DNA of 64,000 bases from JALZMG01 sp963844175 (GTDB lineage: Bacteria > Actinomycetota > Acidimicrobiia > Acidimicrobiales > Ilumatobacteraceae). Positions within the stretch are counted from its first letter, which is position 1, and each line of letters begins with the position of its first letter. The DNA lies in NCBI GenBank assembly GCA_963844175.1, contig CAWJNE010000022.1, positions 1 to 64,000 on the forward strand. The letters run 5' to 3'. Under the pieces are notes generated by a model. That model did not search any database, was not told the origin of the DNA, and saw only the letters and a list, made by a program, of their open reading frames with translations. A program made the translations under genes and the position numbers. Positions 8,589 to 18,354 of this stretch are shown here, piece by piece.

Positions 8589-9338
8589 TTGTTGCCCGCT
8601 GAGACCGTGGAGGTCGTCGTTGCCCATGACGAGCGCGCGACTCTGCGCGTCGGGGACGTGTTCGTAAAGATCGACGCTGATCAGACCCGCCTTGACGTCG
8701 AGGTCGAGGCGATGGCGAGGGCGCCGATTCCGACCCCGGAGCTCCTCTGGCGGCGATCACCCGCGCTCGCGCTCGCCGCCCTCCCGGGAGTCGCGCTCGG
8801 CCATCTCGGCCAGCCGTCGACTGCGTCGTCGGCAGCGTGGGCTGCGGCGGGCGCTGCGGCCCGGACGCTGCACGACGCTCCGCTGCCGCCATGGCCCGGT
8901 CGAAGTGTTGACGAATTCGCGGCTCGGCTCGCCGCCGAGTGCGAGTGGCTCATCGCCAACGCCGTCCTTCCCACCGACGTGATCACGCGGAACCGCCGAA
9001 TCGCCGAGACCGTGCTGCGGCCGTGGACACCGGTGTTCATCCACGGCGACTTGCAGGTCGACCATGTCTTCGTCGACGGTGACGAGGTCACCGGCGTGCT
9101 CGACTGGTCCGAGGCATCCCAAGGCGACGCCCTGTTCGACCTCGCCACCCTCACGCTCGGACACCCAGACCACCTCGCCGACGTCATCGCCGGCTACGGC
9201 ACTGACGTCGACCGCGAGCTGATACGCGCCTGGTGGTCGATGCGCTGCCTGATCAACGTCCGCTGGCTGACCGAGGTCGGCGTGTACGGGCCGCCCGAGC
9301 AGTTCCCCGAAGTCGCCGTGTTGAGATCGCAGACGTGA
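8589..9338 (+). CDS. Aminoglycoside phosphotransferase-family kinase
   Basis: 249 residues from a TTG codon. An APH-like fold: an ATP-lobe Lys (VGDVFVKIDAD), the hinge, the catalytic Brenner-type motif FIHGDLQVDHVF (His152-Asp154), and the metal-binding VLDWSEASQGDALFDLA (Asp172). The ending EVAVLRSQT is typical of the family. Members phosphorylate small-molecule alcohols, including aminoglycosides and macrolides, but most environmental members have unknown substrates; resistance is not implied. No obvious ribosome binding site precedes the TTG. Confidence 0.8.
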   Translation: MLPAETVEVVVAHDERATLRVGDVFVKIDADQTRLDVEVEAMARAPIPTPELLWRRSPALALAALPGVALGHLGQPSTASSAAWAAAGAAARTLHDAPLPPWPGRSVDEFAARLAAECEWLIANAVLPTDVITRNRRIAETVLRPWTPVFIHGDLQVDHVFVDGDEVTGVLDWSEASQGDALFDLATLTLGHPDHLADVIAGYGTDVDRELIRAWWSMRCLINVRWLTEVGVYGPPEQFPEVAVLRSQT

Positions 9339-9513
9339 AGCCGCACTGGACAACGACTCGAGGTCGAAAGCGATCGGCGCAGCGCAACGCCGGCCACACC
9401 TTCGATGAGCATCCGCAAACGACGCCGACCACCGCGTGAGCTCGCGTCCTCGACCGCCGGTTCGTGACGTCGCCAGGAGTGGTGTCGCGTTGATGCGTTA
9501 CGAGGAAGGCGTA

Positions 9514-9960
9514 TCAGCCTTGGTGTGGCAGCGCGGACGTGGTTCGGGGGTCGATGATGATCTTGGCGTGTTGTTCGGGGTCGGTGAGGGCGTCGAAGGC
9601 GTTGGCGACGCCGTCGAGGCCGACGGTTCCGGTGACGAGTGGTGAGGCGTTGATCTGGCCGTCGGCGAGGTGGTGGAGGGTGTTGCGGAACTCGAGGGGG
9701 TCGTAGCCGACGACGAAGCGGAGGTCGATCTCTTTGTTGATGGCCATGACTGGGCGGATCCGGTCGGATTCCATGCAGACGCCGGCGACGACGACGCGGG
9801 TCTTGAGTGGGGCGGAGGCGATGATGCCGTCGATGATGCCGGGAACGCCGACGCACTCGAAGATGATCGGCCTGCTCGGCGCGGTGGCGCCGAGCACGTC
9901 GAGACCGCGGCCGAAGTCGCGATGAGAGGTCCAGACCACTCCCGGCGGACACCGAACGCC
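9514..9960 (-). pseudogene. C-terminal fragment of a zinc-type alcohol dehydrogenase
   Basis: The minus-strand frame reads a typical MDR-family C-terminus: PIIFECVGVPGIIDGIIASA, then VVVAGVCMESDRIRPVMAIN, KEIDLRFVVGYDPLEFRNTL and VTGTVGLDGVANAFDAL, ending at a stop. The catalytic zinc domain and the Rossmann GxGxxG are absent; sequence upstream of about 9960 is unrelated. It is therefore a 5'-truncated gene of about 145 codons. Confidence 0.75.
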
Positions 9961-10158
9961 GGCCGGGGTAGCCGATAACAACGCCGAGTATCCCGAGGAG
10001 ACACGTCCGAGACCGCCGGATCCACGGCGTGCCCGACCCCGGCGGCGGCGCGGACGCCGGCAGACCAAGGCAGCACCGGCGGCGTCCAACGATCCGGGCC
10101 GCGTGAGTCGATGCGCCGGCGTGTGAAGATCGGAGGTGTGGCGAGCAGGATCGACCCC

Positions 10159-11007
10159 ATGGTGCCGCCGGATAACCACGTGCACACCGAGTGGTCGTGG
10201 GATGCGGCGGCAGGTTCGATGGAAGCGTCGTGCGCCCGCGCCCTTGAGCTGGGCCTGCCGTCGGTCGCCTTCACGGAGCACGTCGACGCCACCCGATGGG
10301 TCCTGACCGCCGAGGCGCAGAGTTTGATGCCGCCGGACAGGATCGGGTTTGACGGGCGGTTCGACCCGCTGTCGATCGATGCCGACGGCTACTTCGCCTG
10401 TGTGCAGAGGTGTCGCGACCGGTTTCCCGACCTGCGCATCCTCAGCGGGGTGGAACTGGGTGAGCCGCACTGGTTCGAGGACCAGAGCCGGGCACTGTTG
10501 AGGTCTGCACCGTTCGATCGGGTGCTCGGGTCGCTCCACTCCCTGCATCTCGATGGCGAGCCCTGGCTCGTGGACCACCTGTTCTGGGCCAGCGCCCCCG
10601 ACGGTGTCATGCCCGACGAGATCGTGCGCTCCTACCTCGGTGAGACGCTGCGGATGGTCGAGTCGAGCGACCTGTTCGAGGTGCTGGCGCACATCGACTA
10701 TCCGGTGCGTGGCTGGCCCTCGGCCGCTGAGACGTTCGACCCGGCGAAGTTCGAGGACGAGTTCCGAGCCGTGCTACGTGCACTGGCCAGGTCCGGCCGG
10801 GTGTTGGAGGTCAACACTCGCCTGCCAATGCCGTCCGAGATCGTCGGCTGGTGGTACGCCGCCGGCGGCGAGGCGGTCTCTTTCGGCAGTGACGCCCACC
10901 AGCCGTCCTTGGTCGGCCATGGCTTCGCCGACGCCGCGGCGATGGTCGAGTCACACGGATTCCGGGCGGGCAGAGACCCCTACGACTTCTGGCGGCGACG
11001 ACCATAG
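10159..11007 (+). CDS. PHP-domain phosphoesterase (histidinol-phosphatase type)
   Basis: 282 residues. Metal ligands of the PHP fold are visible: HVHTEWSWD (His7, His9), AFTEHVD, an internal Glu in GVELGEPHWF, GSLHSLH, LAHIDYP and the C-terminal FGSDAHQP. This matches HisK/HisJ-like phosphatases (histidinol phosphate, or another phosphate monoester). There are no his genes nearby, so a biosynthetic role is uncertain. A GGAGGT lies 22 bp upstream of the ATG and directly abuts an in-frame GTG (10138), which is a possible but poorly spaced alternative start. Confidence 0.85.
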   Translation: MVPPDNHVHTEWSWDAAAGSMEASCARALELGLPSVAFTEHVDATRWVLTAEAQSLMPPDRIGFDGRFDPLSIDADGYFACVQRCRDRFPDLRILSGVELGEPHWFEDQSRALLRSAPFDRVLGSLHSLHLDGEPWLVDHLFWASAPDGVMPDEIVRSYLGETLRMVESSDLFEVLAHIDYPVRGWPSAAETFDPAKFEDEFRAVLRALARSGRVLEVNTRLPMPSEIVGWWYAAGGEAVSFGSDAHQPSLVGHGFADAAAMVESHGFRAGRDPYDFWRRRP

Positions 11008-11274
11008 TTTTCGTTCGGCCGGGCGGTACATCCAACAGCTCGAGCCGCCGCAGATCCCACGTTGAGCCGATGATTCGCGAGCCGCACGGAACGATGCTGT
11101 CCACACTTCGCTGACCGTCCGATATCCCGCCGTGTGAGAGCGGCAGACCACGTCGGAAATCGCGGGTCGCGAAGAGGCCGGCCCCGTTGGGCCTCGCCGA
11201 CGGGGCGCCGTAGCGGCACTCGTTCAGATCGACGGACGCTGCTGTGAGGTGCACGCCGACACACGGACCGCAAG

Positions 11275-11523
11275 TTGCGAGACCTGCTCGCTGTCATCGA
11301 CGCTGGCAGGCCACCTCGCGTTCGTCAGACGCAGGCCCGCCGGGCGGCACTCGACGACGGGCGCGTCGAAGGTCTCTTCCTCGACGAGTTGCGCCAACTG
11401 CGGGCGCAGGTGCGGCAGTCGACCATCGAGACCTTCACATGTCCAGGCTGCTGGCTCATCAAGCCTGTGACGCAACGCTCGGCGGACGACGAGCACTGCA
11501 ACGACTGCCACGTGCACGATTGA
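11275..11523 (+). CDS. Small zinc-ribbon protein (DUF4193-like)
   Basis: 82 residues from a TTG, the only start in the frame. The second half, ETFTCPGCWLIKP followed by HCNDC, forms a CxxC...CxxC zinc ribbon whose layout and FTCxxC(F/W)L motif resemble actinobacterial DUF4193 proteins. The N-terminal half is basic (RQTQARRAALDDGRVEG). DUF4193 members are short and of unknown function. The start and the family link are moderate in strength. Confidence 0.5.
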   Translation: MRDLLAVIDAGRPPRVRQTQARRAALDDGRVEGLFLDELRQLRAQVRQSTIETFTCPGCWLIKPVTQRSADDEHCNDCHVHD

Positions 11524-11685
11524 CGAGCAGCGGCCGGTATCCGAGTAGCGCGTCGAGACAACGTGAGTAGTCGCGTCCGCGACCGCCGGGTCGGCGGCCG
11601 GGCCCGTGGAGGGCCGCGATGGTGCCAGGGGCGCCGACCTCGATGAGCCCGGCTCGGTCGGCACCGGCGGCTCGCCAGCGTTGTC

Positions 11686-12742
11686 TCAGGTGCGGGCGAA
11701 CAGGGCGATGCTGGCCGCCGTTTGGGCGGCGACGTCGGGGAGCACTGCGGCGAACACGTCCATGCCGTGCGACGTGCCCATCACGACGCGGCACTGCGCG
11801 GGGACGCCGACGCGCAGCAGCTGACGGTAGAACTCGACGCCCTCGTCGCGCAGCGGGTCCGCCTCGTTGACGCTGATGAACGTGGGCGCCAAACCGTGCA
11901 CGTCGTCGTCGGTGGCGAACGTGGGCCAGGCCAAGGGATTTCCGGCGTCGAGCTGTTCGATGCCGTAGGCAACCGCGCCGCGATTGTGGTGCAGGTTGAG
12001 GAGGATGCCCTCGTTCTCGATCGATGACGGGAACCGGTCCTGCGGCCAGCGTCCGGCGATGTACGGGCACAGCGCGTACAGACCACGGACGAGTCCCATG
12101 TCGCCGTCGCGCAACAGCCGCATACCGGTCGCCAGGGTCAGGTTCCCGCCGCCGCTCTCACCCGCGACGATGACACGATCTGGGTCGATGCCGAGCTCGA
12201 CGGCGTTGTCGGCCGTCCAACGGACGCCGGCTACACAGTCGTCCAGACCAGCCGGGAACGGCGCGATCTCCGGCGCCGACGACGGCGTGAGGCAATTGCG
12301 GAAGTCGATCATCGCCACCGCCAGGCCCTGATGGGCCAGCACGCGGCCCCACATGCGGTACATCGCGTTGAAGCACGAGCCCGTCTGCATGCCTCCGCCA
12401 TGGAGGTACACGACGCCAGGGACGACATCGTCGCTGTCGGGACGGGTGAACTGGACCTTCACGGTGTTGCCAGTCCGGCGACGACGCGAACTCCCGGGTC
12501 TCGATTCGCAGACCGTCGAACGGTGCCACATCGGCGGTGTCGAAGCGTGCGTAGAGGGCCTCAAGCTTCGCCGCCATCGCCAGGGCCGCCTCGGAATTCG
12601 AGATCTCGACCAGTCGCTCGCGGCTGTCGATGTCGCTCAACGGGCGCGACGGGACCTTACGCAGCGCGCGTTTCACGCGTGGGTCAAGACGGTGATCGTT
12701 CTGCACGTCCGGTCGAGCCGCGGCTTCTGAATCGGTCGTCAT
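11686..12742 (-). pseudogene. Alpha/beta hydrolase-3 (HSL-type) esterase with a 1-base frameshift
   Basis: Two frames together give a full esterase of about 350 residues. Residues 1-90 start at 12742 (TTDSEAAARPDVQ); the second frame carries VVYLHGGGMQTG (oxyanion HGGG), VIVAGESGGGN (GxSxG), VNEADPLRDEG (acid) and MGTSHGMD (His). The frames join at SSPD/GNTVKVQF: removing one base at 12472 (an extra T on the coding strand, making CTGG from CGG) restores one frame. All catalytic residues survive, so the break is either very recent or a sequence error. Confidence 0.75.
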
Positions 12743-12968
12743 TCAGGCTCACCCAAACTTTCGGTGCCACCGAGGATCGCATCGGCGACTGGCGGGAGAT
12801 ACCACTCCGGCGAGTCTTGACTCATCTCGCCGAACACGAGCGCCGCGGCCGGCGCGCCCTCGGACCCGAAGCGCTCGGAGCAGGGCTCGATGTCGCTTCC
12901 GGCGATGTTCGACATCGGCGTGATCTTGCCCGACGACGTTGCGCGGTGTCGACCGGAGGTCCGAGACG

Positions 12969-13109
12969 ATGTCGACAACCCCGAACGACGTAGCAGCGGC
13001 GATGGGTTTCTTCCTCGTGTTCGACGAGACGGTCAACGCGATGGAGACGACGGCGGCGGCTCAGGTTCTGACTCGTCGGGGTGACTCGCCGCGCAGCGTC
13101 GATTGGTGA
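12969..13109 (+). CDS. Possible 46-residue small protein
   Basis: ATG 9 bp after GGAGGT. The predicted protein begins MSTTPNDVAAAMGFFLVFDE, continues TVNAMETTAAAQVLTRR and ends GDSPRSVDW. The good ribosome binding site and balanced composition favour a real gene; no family is recognised, and it could be the tail of something larger. It is divergent from the esterase gene and precedes the DUF5995 gene. Confidence 0.35.
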   Translation: MSTTPNDVAAAMGFFLVFDETVNAMETTAAAQVLTRRGDSPRSVDW

Positions 13110-13201
13110 ATGGCGGGGCGCGATCATGGCACGGGCTGGGTGGGACGACGCGGTGTTGAGGATCGCTCAGATGGGCAGCCGCCCAGGCGGCGTCCACTCG
13201 G

Positions 13202-13207
13202 TACGGT
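13202..13207 (+). promoter_or_regulatory. -10 box of a leaderless promoter (TACGGT)
   Basis: TACGGT ends 7 nt before the GTG at 13215, with no ribosome binding site: the spacing of a leaderless transcript. Confidence 0.5.
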
Positions 13208-13214
13208 CGGTACT

Positions 13215-14000
13215 GTGCCATCGGACGCTGGCTACGACGACACGATCGAGCGGCTGACCGCAATCGTCGAACGATGCGCGCGTGACGGTGATCGGGTCGG
13301 CTACTTCGCTGCGATGTATCTGGCGGTGACGCACACGGTGCGAGCGCGGGCCGCCGCCGGCCGGTTCGAGGACGCCGCCCGGATGGAGCGCTTCGTGACC
13401 GGCTTCGCCGGCCGCTACCTCGATGCGGTCGACGCCTGGCGGGGCGGCGGACCGTGCCCGTTGTCGTGGCGGACGGCGTTCGAAGCGGCCGGGCGGTGGC
13501 GCCCGGTGATCGTCCAGCACCTGCTGTTGGGCATGAATGCCCACATCAATCTCGACCTTGGCGTGACCGCGTCGGCGTTCGCAGATGGCGGATCGCTGAA
13601 GGCGGTACGCACCGACTTCGACGCCATCAACGACGTGCTGGCCGAGTTGGTGGACGGATGCCAGCAAGCCCTCGACGAGGTCTCGCCGTGGCTCGATCTC
13701 ATTGACCGCATCGGCGGGTCGGGCGACGAGACGATCATTCACTTCAGCCTGGTCGTCGCCCGCCGCCAGGCATGGTCGGTGGCGACCCGCCTGGCGGGCA
13801 TGTCCGGCCCGGCGCGGGACGTCGAGATCGCAGCCGTGGACCGGGCAACGGCCGGTGTCGCCTACCTTGTCGAGCACCCCGGTCTGGCGGCGAGCGCGCT
13901 GTTGGCCGTCGTGCGCGTCCGCGAACGAGCCGCCCCCGGCGATGTGATGGCGCTCTTGGCGGCGGTGCGCCCGGGCGCTGCTGACCAGCGACGAGGTTGA
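13215..14000 (+). CDS. DUF5995-family protein
   Basis: 261 residues from a GTG that follows a -10-like TACGGT by 7 nt, suggesting leaderless translation. Helical throughout, with the family's signature region LLGMNAHINLDLGV and a preceding W-x-x-A-F-E-A-A segment (LSWRTAFEAAGRW). A later HFSLVVARRQAWSVATRL helix is also typical. DUF5995 proteins are actinobacterial and of unknown function; the conserved His and Asp suggest a metal or small-molecule site, but this is inference. Confidence 0.75.
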   Translation: MPSDAGYDDTIERLTAIVERCARDGDRVGYFAAMYLAVTHTVRARAAAGRFEDAARMERFVTGFAGRYLDAVDAWRGGGPCPLSWRTAFEAAGRWRPVIVQHLLLGMNAHINLDLGVTASAFADGGSLKAVRTDFDAINDVLAELVDGCQQALDEVSPWLDLIDRIGGSGDETIIHFSLVVARRQAWSVATRLAGMSGPARDVEIAAVDRATAGVAYLVEHPGLAASALLAVVRVRERAAPGDVMALLAAVRPGAADQRRG

Positions 14001-14263
14001 CGAGCGTGCTCCGGCGTCGGTGGGTCCCTCCGGCGGCGTCGAGGCGAGCGATTGCGCAGAACTCGCGGGCCGTTAGCTGTGCTGCCCGGCGTTCCGAGGC
14101 ACTTGCTCGGAGCGTTATCCCCGCCGTGTCCGGACATCGCGCCCGCGACGAATCGCATCGCGTTGGCGCAGCACGCATCCGAACGTGCGGCGAATACGTA
14201 GACGCCCCGGCGCTACGGTGGACCGCCGCACGCCTGTTGGGCTTGTGGGACGAAGGGGGAGCC

Positions 14264-14647
14264 GTGCATCCGAACGAGGAGGCGCATCGGGCGATAGTTG
14301 CGGCGTTCGAGGCCGACGATCTTGCGACAGCTTCCAGCTACTACAGCGACGACGCGGTGTTCCACATCAACGGGCGCAGTTCGTTCGCCGGCGACCACCC
14401 GGGCTTCGCTGGGTTCGTCGCCGTCTTCAGCAAGCTGATGGGCACCGTTGACTCGTACCGCCAGGAGGTGCTCGACGTCACTGCGAGTGACCAGCACTCG
14501 ATCGGGCTGTCGACCTCGACAGTTCAGCGGGGCGACAACGAACTCACGTCGGACCTCGTCACGGTGCTCACCTGGCGGGACGGCAAGGTCGTCGACGAGC
14601 GCATCATCACCGTCGACCCGTATTCCGCAGACGCCTTCTACACCTGA
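14264..14647 (+). CDS. SnoaL/NTF2-like protein
   Basis: 127 residues from a GTG after GAAGGGGGA. A cone-shaped NTF2 fold is indicated by the N-terminal helix (NEEAHRAIVAAFEADDLA), SYYSDDAVFHINGRSSFAGD and the C-terminal strands (LTWRDGKVVDERIITVDPYS). Similar proteins are isomerases, cyclases or ligand binders of unknown substrate. It stands alone between two decayed regions. Confidence 0.75.
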   Translation: MHPNEEAHRAIVAAFEADDLATASSYYSDDAVFHINGRSSFAGDHPGFAGFVAVFSKLMGTVDSYRQEVLDVTASDQHSIGLSTSTVQRGDNELTSDLVTVLTWRDGKVVDERIITVDPYSADAFYT

Positions 14648-14809
14648 CGCAGCTCGACCCGGCGCAGCACGGCTGACGAGACGTTGTCTCGGCGTTCAGC
14701 CATCACCACCGAAGCTCCGAGCGCGCGCGACGGACGAGCCCGTGTTGGAGGGCCCCGATGGTCGCTTCGGCCCGTGGTCGGCATTCCGAGCTTGGGTCGG
14801 CGTGCCCGT

Positions 14810-15045
14810 GTTAGTTGCTGACGGTCGGGGGTAGGTGCCCGGGGTCGGGGCGATGTTCTTGTTGGCGGAGCCTCGGGCGAGGAGGCCGACGGCCTTGGCC
14901 CTTCGGTGCGGGGTCGGCGGGGCCGTCGACGGCTGCGGGTAGCCGGCCACGACGTCCGAACGTCTGTCTGTTGAGCGAGTCGAGCGCTTCGACGGGGATG
15001 GACGAGATTCGTTGGAACCGGCGGAGTGGTTGGAGTGTCGATTGA
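14810..15045 (-). pseudogene. Remnant of a LuxR-type regulator C-terminus
   Basis: Minus-strand frames give FQRISSIPVEALDSLNRQ followed in another frame by RRAKAVGLLARGSANKNIA, and in a third frame the tail PPTVSN. Together these resemble the linker and LuxR helix-turn-helix pattern (LLARGxxNKxIA...PRTVSNH) of HD-GYP or LuxR regulators. At least two frameshifts are needed and neither end is intact. Confidence 0.45.
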
Positions 15046-15048
15046 TGC

Positions 15049-15237
15049 ATGGGGCGGATGCCGAGTTCGGAACGGATCACCGTGCACGGCGTCGCGGTGG
15101 CGGTCACTGCGGGTGTGGTGGCCGCGGCGCGTGGCGCCGGTGCAGTGGAGCACGGCCGGCGTGGCGTGACCGCCACGGTGCTCGTGGGCAACGGGCCGGT
15201 GGCCCAGCACCTTGCCGCGGTCGTGACGGGACGATGA
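15049..15237 (+). CDS. Possible small protein upstream of an ECF sigma gene
   Basis: 62 residues (from the second Met, SSERITVHGVAVAVTAGVVA then AARGAGAV...AVVTGR). One hydrophobic stretch is possible. The frame ends 2 bp before the GTG of the sigma gene, a spacing that suggests coupling. It overlaps the edge of the LuxR remnant, so it could also be chance. No family is recognised. Confidence 0.35.
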   Translation: MGRMPSSERITVHGVAVAVTAGVVAAARGAGAVEHGRRGVTATVLVGNGPVAQHLAAVVTGR

Positions 15238-15238
15238 T

Positions 15239-15721
15239 GTGGTGATCAGCGAGCCGCAGGCGGATGTGGGGCCGTCGATCAGGTTCGACGACTTCTATGC
15301 GCAGCGGTGGCCGTACGCGTTTCGGTTGGCGGCGTTGATGACCCACGACGCCGAGGCGGGCGCCGACATCGCCCAGGATGTGTTCGCTGAGATGTCACGG
15401 CGCTGGGCGACGATCGAACGGCCCGATGCTTACCTCCAGCGGGCGTTGACCAATGCCAGTTCGAACTGGCGGCGCAGCGGACGGACCGCCGCCCGCAAAT
15501 TGCATCTGCTGGTGGTGGACGGCGACGACGACGTCAGGTTCGACGGGCTTGGGGACGCGGTGGCCAGGCTCCCGTTCCGGCAGCGGGCGGTGGTCGTGTT
15601 GCGCTATTACGCCGACTTGAGCGAGGCCGAGATCGCGGTGGCGTTGGACTGCCGGGCGGGCACCGTCAAGTCGTTGAGCTCGCGGGCCCTGGCGGCACTG
15701 TCCAAGGAGATCGGTCGATGA
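15239..15721 (+). CDS. ECF sigma factor (SigE-type)
   Basis: 160 residues from a GTG-GTG pair. Region 2: FDDFYAQRWPYAFRLAALMT, then ADIAQDVFAEMSRRWATIER. Region 4: ARLPFRQRAVVVLRYYADLS, then EAEIAVALDCRAGTVKSL. Its stop overlaps the ATG of the next gene (ATGA), whose product has an N-terminal membrane anchor, the usual layout of a sigma factor with an anti-sigma-like partner. It acts as an alternative sigma subunit; the trigger is unknown. Confidence 0.85.
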   Translation: MVISEPQADVGPSIRFDDFYAQRWPYAFRLAALMTHDAEAGADIAQDVFAEMSRRWATIERPDAYLQRALTNASSNWRRSGRTAARKLHLLVVDGDDDVRFDGLGDAVARLPFRQRAVVVLRYYADLSEAEIAVALDCRAGTVKSLSSRALAALSKEIGR

Positions 15722-17073
15722 GGACCCTCGAAGACGACCTCCGTGCCGCGCTTGGCGCCCAGGCGCAGGCGCTGCGTGTCCCGGAACGACCGGCGCTCGA
15801 TCTCGACATCGACGAGCTCGGCCACCGTCGGGGCCCGCGTTGGCTGATCGCGGCCGCCTGTCTCGCGCTCATCGCGGGAGGCGTCGTGCTGCTCGCCCAG
15901 CGCCGGGTCGGCGATCCTGAACCGGCTCCGCCCGTCGCTCCGGTCGCCCCCGACACCACGACGCCCACGCCTACCCGTCGCCCCGGTCGTCCCCGACACC
16001 ACGACGCCAGGGCCGGTCACGAACGGGTGGGTGGCACTCGCTCTCCGAGGCTGGCGACATCTACCTCGTCCGGCCTGGCGAGGACGCCCGCCGGCTCGAG
16101 GTCGCCGGATCGGACACGACCGAGGTGGCGTGTCCGACGTGGTCGCCGGACGGAACCCGGCTGTTGTTCGGCCGGCTGACCGGTACGGAGGGCAACTTCA
16201 GCGACCCCGAACTCGTGATCGTCCCAGTCGGCCCGGACGGCGCGGCGGGTGCCCCGACCGTGGTCGCCCTCGACGGCTTCGACGACTCCAACCCGCACCA
16301 AGTGTGCGCGATCTGGGCCCCCGACGGCCGATGGGTCGCTCTCGCGGGCGGCGGCGAGGTGTGGGTGGTCGACACGCAAACCAGCGCGATCCGCCGCCTG
16401 CCCGACCTCCACCCGATCGATTTCGAGTGGCGCCCCGGCACCGACCAGCTCGCCATCGCAGGCGACTTCGACAGCAGAAGCGTCCACGCCGATCAGCATC
16501 TACTCCGTGTCGACCGGCGAGTTGCGCCAACTCGAGTCCATCCGGGCCGGTCAACTCACGTGGTCACCGGACGGCTCGACCTTGGCCTACATGGGTGGCG
16601 AGGACCAGGACGGGCAGGACCAGGACGGGCTCTGGCTCGTCGACGCCGACGGCGCCAACGAACGCTTGCTCGTCGCCGACCCCGGCAACTGGAACCACGG
16701 CCTCGGTCCCGTGTGGTCCCCGACCGGTGACCGCATCGCCTACCAACGCCTCGACGGCGGATCCGCCGAAGGTCACGAGGTCGTCCTCGTGAACGTTGCC
16801 GATGGGACGCAGACGGTCATCGAGCCACCGGAGACCGACGGGCCGGACGGGACGGTGCGGTGGTACCCCTGGACCGTCACGTGGTCACCGGACGGCACGA
16901 CGCTGCTCTACACGGCGTGGAGTGCCTACCGCCCAGGGAGCACCGGGCTAGATCGTGTGCTCGCGGTTCCCGCTGACACGCCAAGCGACGTGACGGTACT
17001 CACCGACCGCACCTTCCCCCCTGCGAATCGCAAGTGGGTCCTCGTCCAGAACTGGGGCCGACAACCGGCCTGA
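15718..17073 (+). pseudogene. Membrane-anchored beta-propeller (TolB/PD40-like) partner of the sigma factor, frameshifted
   Basis: The first frame gives a cytosolic N-terminus (RTLEDDLRAALGAQAQAL), a membrane helix (RWLIAAACLALIAGGVVLLA) and a Pro/Thr linker. Three successive +1 shifts, near 15,970, 16,036 and 16,475, then join frames that read propeller blades: CPTWSPDGTRLLFGRLTG, VCAIWAPDGRWVALAGGG, GQLTWSPDGSTLAYMGG, GPVWSPTGDRIAYQRL and VTWSPDGTTLLYTAW. The first shift lies in a 43-bp tandem duplication. The three shifts sum to a whole codon, so the last blades are again in the starting frame. Intact homologues would be about 450 residues. With no single intact frame I treat it as broken. 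Confidence 0.7.
15931..16008 (+). repeat. 43-bp period duplication inside the propeller gene
   Basis: Two 35-bp copies (15931-15965 and 15974-16008) with two mismatches encode PVAPVAPDTTTP and, in a shifted frame, PVAPVVPDTTTP. The period of 43 is not divisible by three, so the duplication itself changes frame. Confidence 0.85.
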
Positions 17074-17236
17074 TGCTCCTCCACCTGCTCGACCTCCCCG
17101 AGCGTTCGCCGCAACCATCGTGCGATCCCATCGTGGAGCCCGAGGCGCGCTTCGAGCAGGTGTCGAGAATGCCGCGCTGACGATCGAGTCCAACGAGTTC
17201 CACGCGGTTGGCCGCGTCCGGGCAAAGGAGAACGGG

Positions 17237-18019
17237 ATGAAACAGAGAGCGAAACTGATGAATCGGACGGACAGGTTGCTTTCGCTTGGCGCCGCGCTGG
17301 CGCTGGCGCTGACCGCGTGCGGGGGCGACGACGACGACGCCCGGGACGTCGCGCCCGACGTTCCATCGGTGACGTCGGCTCCCGACGCCACGCATCCACC
17401 GGCCACCAGGCCGTCGAGCACGCCTGAGCGCCTCGTTCTGACGAAGCCGATGTGGGGGACGCCGATGACGGTCCGAATCGCCGCCGCAGGCTGGCACGGG
17501 CTGCCGCAGTCTGGGCTCCTAGAAAGAGTCGGGGGCGGGGACGGTTCGGAGGGTGCGGCCCTGATCGGGCCGTTCTACGGCGAGCTGTACGTGTATGGCG
17601 ATCCCTGCCAGTGGTCGTCGACGATGCCTGATACCCCTGCGACGACGGTCGATGAGGTCGTGGCCGCCCTGACAGCTCAGGCGTCGCGCGACGCCTCGGC
17701 CGCGGTGGACATCACCGTGGACGGGTACGCCGGGAAGTCGATGACCCTGCACGTGCCCAATGATGCCGCTCACACAGGAGGACACGAGGGGTTCAGCGAG
17801 TGCGACGAGGGCAAGTTCGCCAGCTGGGCGGGCGGCGGAGAACCCGAGAGCGTCGGCCCTTCGCGCTACCACCAGGGACCCGGCCAGATCGACGAACTGT
17901 GGATCGTGGACGTGGACGGAGAGCTGATCGTGATCGATGCGATGTACGGCAGCGCAACGCCGGCCCAACACGTCGCTGAGCTGCACGCCATCCTCGAGTC
18001 GATCACGTTCGATAAGTAG
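17237..18019 (+). CDS. Secreted lipoprotein, unknown function
   Basis: 260 residues from an ATG after AAAGGAG. A signal peptide with a lipobox, ALALALTACGGDDDD, places the lipidated Cys near residue 28. A Thr/Pro linker follows, then a globular domain with GPFYGELYVYGDPCQWSST, a DITVDGYAGKSMTLHVP strand pair, an EGFSECDEGKFASW Cys pair and a closing ELWIVDVDGELIVIDAMYG strand pair. It is a cell-surface lipoprotein. It lies 335 bp before the export operon; no functional link is shown. Confidence 0.75.
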   Translation: MKQRAKLMNRTDRLLSLGAALALALTACGGDDDDARDVAPDVPSVTSAPDATHPPATRPSSTPERLVLTKPMWGTPMTVRIAAAGWHGLPQSGLLERVGGGDGSEGAALIGPFYGELYVYGDPCQWSSTMPDTPATTVDEVVAALTAQASRDASAAVDITVDGYAGKSMTLHVPNDAAHTGGHEGFSECDEGKFASWAGGGEPESVGPSRYHQGPGQIDELWIVDVDGELIVIDAMYGSATPAQHVAELHAILESITFDK

Positions 18020-18354
18020 ACCGACGCGGGCGACGCCGGCGGATCGGCAAGTTCAGCGTGACGTGCCGGTTCGCCGATTCTGGAGTGCTGGGCTTCGCTT
18101 GCGCCTGCGAGCGCCCGGGCGCTGGACGCCGTCGGTGTCCTCCAGCCGGCGTTTGAGGACGGGCGAGTTGAAACGGGACTTGGCGTGGCTATCGGATAGC
18201 CGAACGCTGAGGCCACGGGCTGCGTTCGAGAGGTCGGCTCAGTCGAGCCCTCGATCGCTGGCTTCGACATCGCGAGCCACATCATGCTCGTTCTCACGAC
18301 CCACGAGGATTGTCCCGACACCACTAACCTCGCCGCGAATGAGGGCGGTTCACG
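18020..18354. other. Upstream region of the export operon
   Basis: No gene of normal size. I searched for a short precursor with a double-glycine leader; the only candidate is a tiny frame ending MLVLTTHEDCPDTTNLAANE-GGSR whose stop overlaps the adaptor start, with no ribosome binding site. I do not call it a gene. Confidence 0.4.
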
